DNA of 64,000 bases from positions 1 through 64,000 of the forward strand of contig LFMX01000017.1 of NCBI GenBank assembly GCA_001184405.1, read 5' to 3'. Of the stretch, positions 61,402-64,000 are shown piece after piece; the first letter of the stretch is position 1, and each line of letters begins with the position of its first letter. The stretch comes from Candidatus Burkholderia humilis. Lineage in GTDB: Bacteria > Pseudomonadota > Gammaproteobacteria > Burkholderiales > Burkholderiaceae. The position numbers and the translations under genes are program-made. The notes below the pieces were generated by a model. It ran no database searches. It saw nothing but the letters and a program-made list of their open reading frames with translations, and was not told where the DNA came from.

Positions 61402-64000
61402 TTACTTCGCGCCGGCGAATTCCTGCAATTCGGCATCGGTTTCGCCTGCAAGCGGTACCACGCTCGTCGGCCCGAACACGTGCGGTTGCAACAGCAACGC
61501 GACCAGCCCCGTCCAACCCGTCTGATGCGACGCGCCCACGCCGCACCCGGTATCGCCATGAAAATATTCGTGGAAAAGGATGAGATCGCGCGAACGCGGA
61601 TCGGCTTGTAGTTGCGGATAAGCAGCCATTACCGGACGCTCGCCGTTCTTGTCGAGCAGAAAAAGCGTCGTGAGACGGCGCGCCAGTTCGTTCGCGATTT
61701 CTTCCAGCGAGAATTTCTGTCCCGATCCGGTCGGATATTCGACGCGAAAATCATCGCCGTAATAGCGATGGAACTCGTGGATCGACTGGATCAGCAGATA
61801 GTTGACGGGCATCCACACCGGTCCGCGCCAGTTCGAATTGCCGCCGAACACGCGCGAATCCGACTCGGCCGGCAGATAGCGGATGCCGAAGCTCTCGCTG
61901 TTGTGATAGAAAACGAACGGCTCGTCCCGATGCACACGCGACAGCGCGCGCACGCCGTGATCGGAGAGAAATTCGTTTTCGTCGAGCATGCGCCTGAGCA
62001 GCGCTTTCATCCGGTGCCCGCGCAGCAGCGACAGCAGCACGCTATTGCCTTGACCTTCCACATTCCAGCGCGACACGAGCCGCGACAAGTCCGTGCGATG
62101 CTCCAGAAACCAGTGCAGCCGGTCGCGCAGTCCGGGCAGCGAGCGGTTCACGTTCGGTTCGAGCACATGCACGGCGAACATCGGAATGAGTCCGACGATG
62201 GAGCGGATGCGCATCGGAATGCTGGTGCCATCGGGCAGGCGCAGCTTGTCGTAGAAGAATTCGTCTTCGCTGTCCCAGAGGCCCGTGTCGCAGTTGTCCT
62301 CGCAACTTACGGCCTCCGCGATATACAGAAAGTGCTCGAAAAACTTGACCGTGATGTCGATGAACACCTTGTTCGCGTACGCCAGCTCCAGCGCAATGCG
62401 CATGAGATCGAGCGCATACGCGGCCATCCATGCGGTGCCATCGGCCTGATCGATATGACCGCCCGTCGGCAGCGGCGACGATCGATCGAAAATGCCCACG
62501 TTGTCCAGCCCGAGAAAGCCGCCCTGAAAAATATTGCGATCGTCGGCGTCCTTGCGGTTCACCCACCACGAAAAATTCAGCAGTAGCTTGTGGAACACGA
62601 GTTCGAGGAAATCGCGATCGCCCTTGCCGGTGATCGCGCGATCGATCTCGTACACGCGCCATGTGGCCCACGCGTGCACGGGCGGATTGGCGTCGCCGAA
62701 AGCCCATTCGTACGCGGGTAATTGCCCGTTCGGATGCTGATAGCGGTCCTTCACCAGCAGCAGCAACTGACGCTTGGCGAACTCCGGATCGATCAGCGCG
62801 AACGCGGTCGCATGAAACGCGAGGTCCCACGACGCGTACCACGGATATTCCCACTTGTCCGGCATCGATACGATGTCCGCGTTGCACAGATGCCGCCAAT
62901 CGGCGTTGCGTCCGTGGCGGCGTGACTGCGGCGGCTTGGGCTGAAGCGGATCGCCGTCGAGCCAGCGCGTGACATCGAACTGGTAATACTGCTTCGACCA
63001 CAATATGCCCGCGAGCGCCTGGCGCTGCACGAGGCGCTGATCGGCGTCGGGAATTTCATGCTGCAATGCGCAGTAGAATTCGTCGGCTTCGGCGATACGG
63101 CGCGTGAACAGCGCATCGGCGTCGAAGGCCACTTCATCGGGCGCGGATTCGGGACGCCAGCGCAAGTACACCGTCGCCTTCGCACGCGACCCGAGCGACA
63201 GATGCGCATGCGCCGCCGCGCGCGTGCCGGCATCGCGGCGAATGGCGTGTTCGTCTTCGCGCAGGAGGTAATCGTTGAAGCCGTCCTTGAACGGCCCCGC
63301 GCCTTCCATGTTGAAAAGACGCTTCACGTTGGTCTCGTTTTCGCAAAACAACCATTCGATTGATGCATCCGGCGACCACGCGGTGACGATCATCGGCTCG
63401 TGTCCGCCGAGGTGTTCCGCCGCGACGAACGTCACGCCATTCACCGTTTCCACTTTGAGCAACGGCTTGAGCGGCGTCGGCTTCCACGACCACGTGTTGC
63501 GCGCCCAGATTTGCGGCAGCACATCGAGCGATGCCGCCTCGTCGCCGCGATTTTCGATGCTCACGCGCATCACGATATCGTCCGGCGTGTGCTTGGCGTA
63601 TTCCACCTGCACGTCGAAGTAGCGGAAGTCGTCGAACACGCCGGTATCGAGCACTTCGTATTCGCCGACATCCGCGCCGCGCCGCGCGTTTTCATCGACG
63701 AGATCGGCGTAGGGAAAGGCCGCATGCGGATACTTGTAGAGCATGCGCATGTAGGAATGCGTCGGCGTGCCGTCGAGGTAGAAGTACAGTTCCTTCACGT
63801 CCTCGCCGTGATTGCCTTCCTGGTTGGTCAGGCCGAACAGCCGTTCCTTGATGATCGGATCGTGGCCGTTCCACAGCGCGAGCGACACGCACCAGTTGAG
63901 CTTGTCGTCGCCGAATCCCGCGATGCCGTCCTCGCCCCAGCGATACGCACGGCTCCTCGCATGATCGTGCGGCAAGTAGTCCCACGCGGTGCCGTTTTCG
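61402..64000 (-). CDS. GH63/MGH1-like glucosidase, start outside window
   Basis: Open to the window edge, with 865 codons visible and no lesion. The (alpha/alpha)6-barrel glycosidase is indicated by NADIVSMPDKWEYPWYASWD, GQLPAYEWAFGDANPPVHAW, GGFLGLDNVGIFDRSSPLPT with DQADGTAWMAAYALDLMRIA, NSNWRGPVWMPVNYLLIQSI and FHEYFHGDTGCGVGASHQTG; acidic residues in the first and last of these correspond to the usual catalytic positions of the MGH1/GH63 group. The N-terminal beta-domain has LNWCVSLALWNGHDPIIKER and NQEGNHGEDVKELYFYLDG. Relatives act on glucosylglycerate or similar compatible solutes or oligosaccharides; the substrate is not determinable here. The largest intact gene of the window. Confidence 0.88.
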   Translation of the reverse strand, partial: ENGTAWDYLPHDHARSRAYRWGEDGIAGFGDDKLNWCVSLALWNGHDPIIKERLFGLTNQEGNHGEDVKELYFYLDGTPTHSYMRMLYKYPHAAFPYADLVDENARRGADVGEYEVLDTGVFDDFRYFDVQVEYAKHTPDDIVMRVSIENRGDEAASLDVLPQIWARNTWSWKPTPLKPLLKVETVNGVTFVAAEHLGGHEPMIVTAWSPDASIEWLFCENETNVKRLFNMEGAGPFKDGFNDYLLREDEHAIRRDAGTRAAAHAHLSLGSRAKATVYLRWRPESAPDEVAFDADALFTRRIAEADEFYCALQHEIPDADQRLVQRQALAGILWSKQYYQFDVTRWLDGDPLQPKPPQSRRHGRNADWRHLCNADIVSMPDKWEYPWYASWDLAFHATAFALIDPEFAKRQLLLLVKDRYQHPNGQLPAYEWAFGDANPPVHAWATWRVYEIDRAITGKGDRDFLELVFHKLLLNFSWWVNRKDADDRNIFQGGFLGLDNVGIFDRSSPLPTGGHIDQADGTAWMAAYALDLMRIALELAYANKVFIDITVKFFEHFLYIAEAVSCEDNCDTGLWDSEDEFFYDKLRLPDGTSIPMRIRSIVGLIPMFAVHVLEPNVNRSLPGLRDRLHWFLEHRTDLSRLVSRWNVEGQGNSVLLSLLRGHRMKALLRRMLDENEFLSDHGVRALSRVHRDEPFVFYHNSESFGIRYLPAESDSRVFGGNSNWRGPVWMPVNYLLIQSIHEFHRYYGDDFRVEYPTGSGQKFSLEEIANELARRLTTLFLLDKNGERPVMAAYPQLQADPRSRDLILFHEYFHGDTGCGVGASHQTGWTGLVALLLQPHVFGPTSVVPLAGETDAELQEFAGAK

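Noticed and set aside
1..64000. All frame disruptions are sequencing errors
   Set aside because: Possible for single-base indels and kept as a caveat, but it cannot account for missing blocks in three genes, two chimeric junctions, the 16-bp and 48-bp expansions and the perfected inverted repeat.
1..64000. CRISPR arrays, tRNA, rRNA or prophage modules
   Set aside because: No regularly spaced repeats, cloverleaf-like sequences, rRNA signatures or phage structural genes were recognised.

Overview
The window is GC-rich DNA from a Burkholderiaceae bacterium. Protein sequences and gene neighbourhoods (glnA-ntrB-ntrC, ahpC-ahpF, a phasin, VAO-type flavoenzyme, MocR regulators, MdeB-like E1 with an Lrp regulator) look most like Caballeronia/Paraburkholderia; this is inference from recognition, not a search. 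No rRNA, tRNA or CRISPR array was seen.

The most striking property is decay. Roughly three quarters of the recognisable protein genes are interrupted by frameshifts, in-frame stops, internal deletions or deletion junctions. About 13 genes are intact: a YncE-like beta-propeller, a sterol-desaturase-family enzyme, a rhodanese, glnA, ntrB, ntrC, xthA, amt, an Lrp regulator, an Ap4A-phosphorylase-like enzyme, ahpC, ribA and a large glucosidase open at the right edge. Small indels alone could be sequencing error. Lost blocks of tens to well over a hundred codons (mdeB, TAXI receptor, ydeP-like fdhF), chimeric junctions (phasin/DOPA dioxygenase, kinase/VAO), a 16-bp repeat expansion, a 48-bp duplication and a perfected inverted repeat are harder to explain that way. 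A host-restricted, eroding genome such as a plant leaf-nodule Caballeronia would fit, but is not proven here.

Layout. 1-8.3 kb: broken hrpA, YncE-like protein, sterol desaturase, broken EI24 membrane protein, broken molybdopterin-binding protein and cutC, rhodanese. 8.3-13.7 kb: the well-preserved nitrogen block glnA-ntrB-ntrC with NtrC-like sites and a sigma54-like promoter, then xthA. 14-16.3 kb: broken GmrSD-like (DUF262/DUF1524) gene, terminator, and an odd poly-C stretch with a possible IS5-type transposase remnant. 16.3-24.5 kb: hybrid kinase with one amber stop, broken nadE, intact amt with its own sigma54-like promoter, broken phosphoribosyltransferase, mdeB-like pseudogene, Lrp regulator. 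24.6-33.4 kb: MscS channel, broken LysR, ParA-like, DUF1269-like, Ap4A enzyme, broken Do-like protease, small remnants, broken EamA transporter and an HTH gene. 33.9-40.5 kb: truncated phasin, DOPA dioxygenase and VAO flavoenzyme remnants, a truncated sensor kinase and a CheB-CheR-PAS-GAF pseudogene. 40.7-50.6 kb: broken nuclease-helicase, hemerythrin, 2OG oxygenase, intact ribA, broken F420-reductase-like gene, intact ahpC, broken ahpF, broken kinase, LysR. 50.7-64 kb: broken ketoglutarate-semialdehyde dehydrogenase, zinc-ribbon protein, TAXI receptor, two MocR regulators around a small winged-helix gene, broken ydeP-like oxidoreductase, intact GH63-type glucosidase.

Functionally, the preserved set centres on nitrogen assimilation (ammonium uptake, glutamine synthesis, two-component control with sigma54), DNA repair, peroxide reduction and riboflavin precursor synthesis. 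Most regulators, sensors, transporters and catabolic enzymes are lost or being lost.
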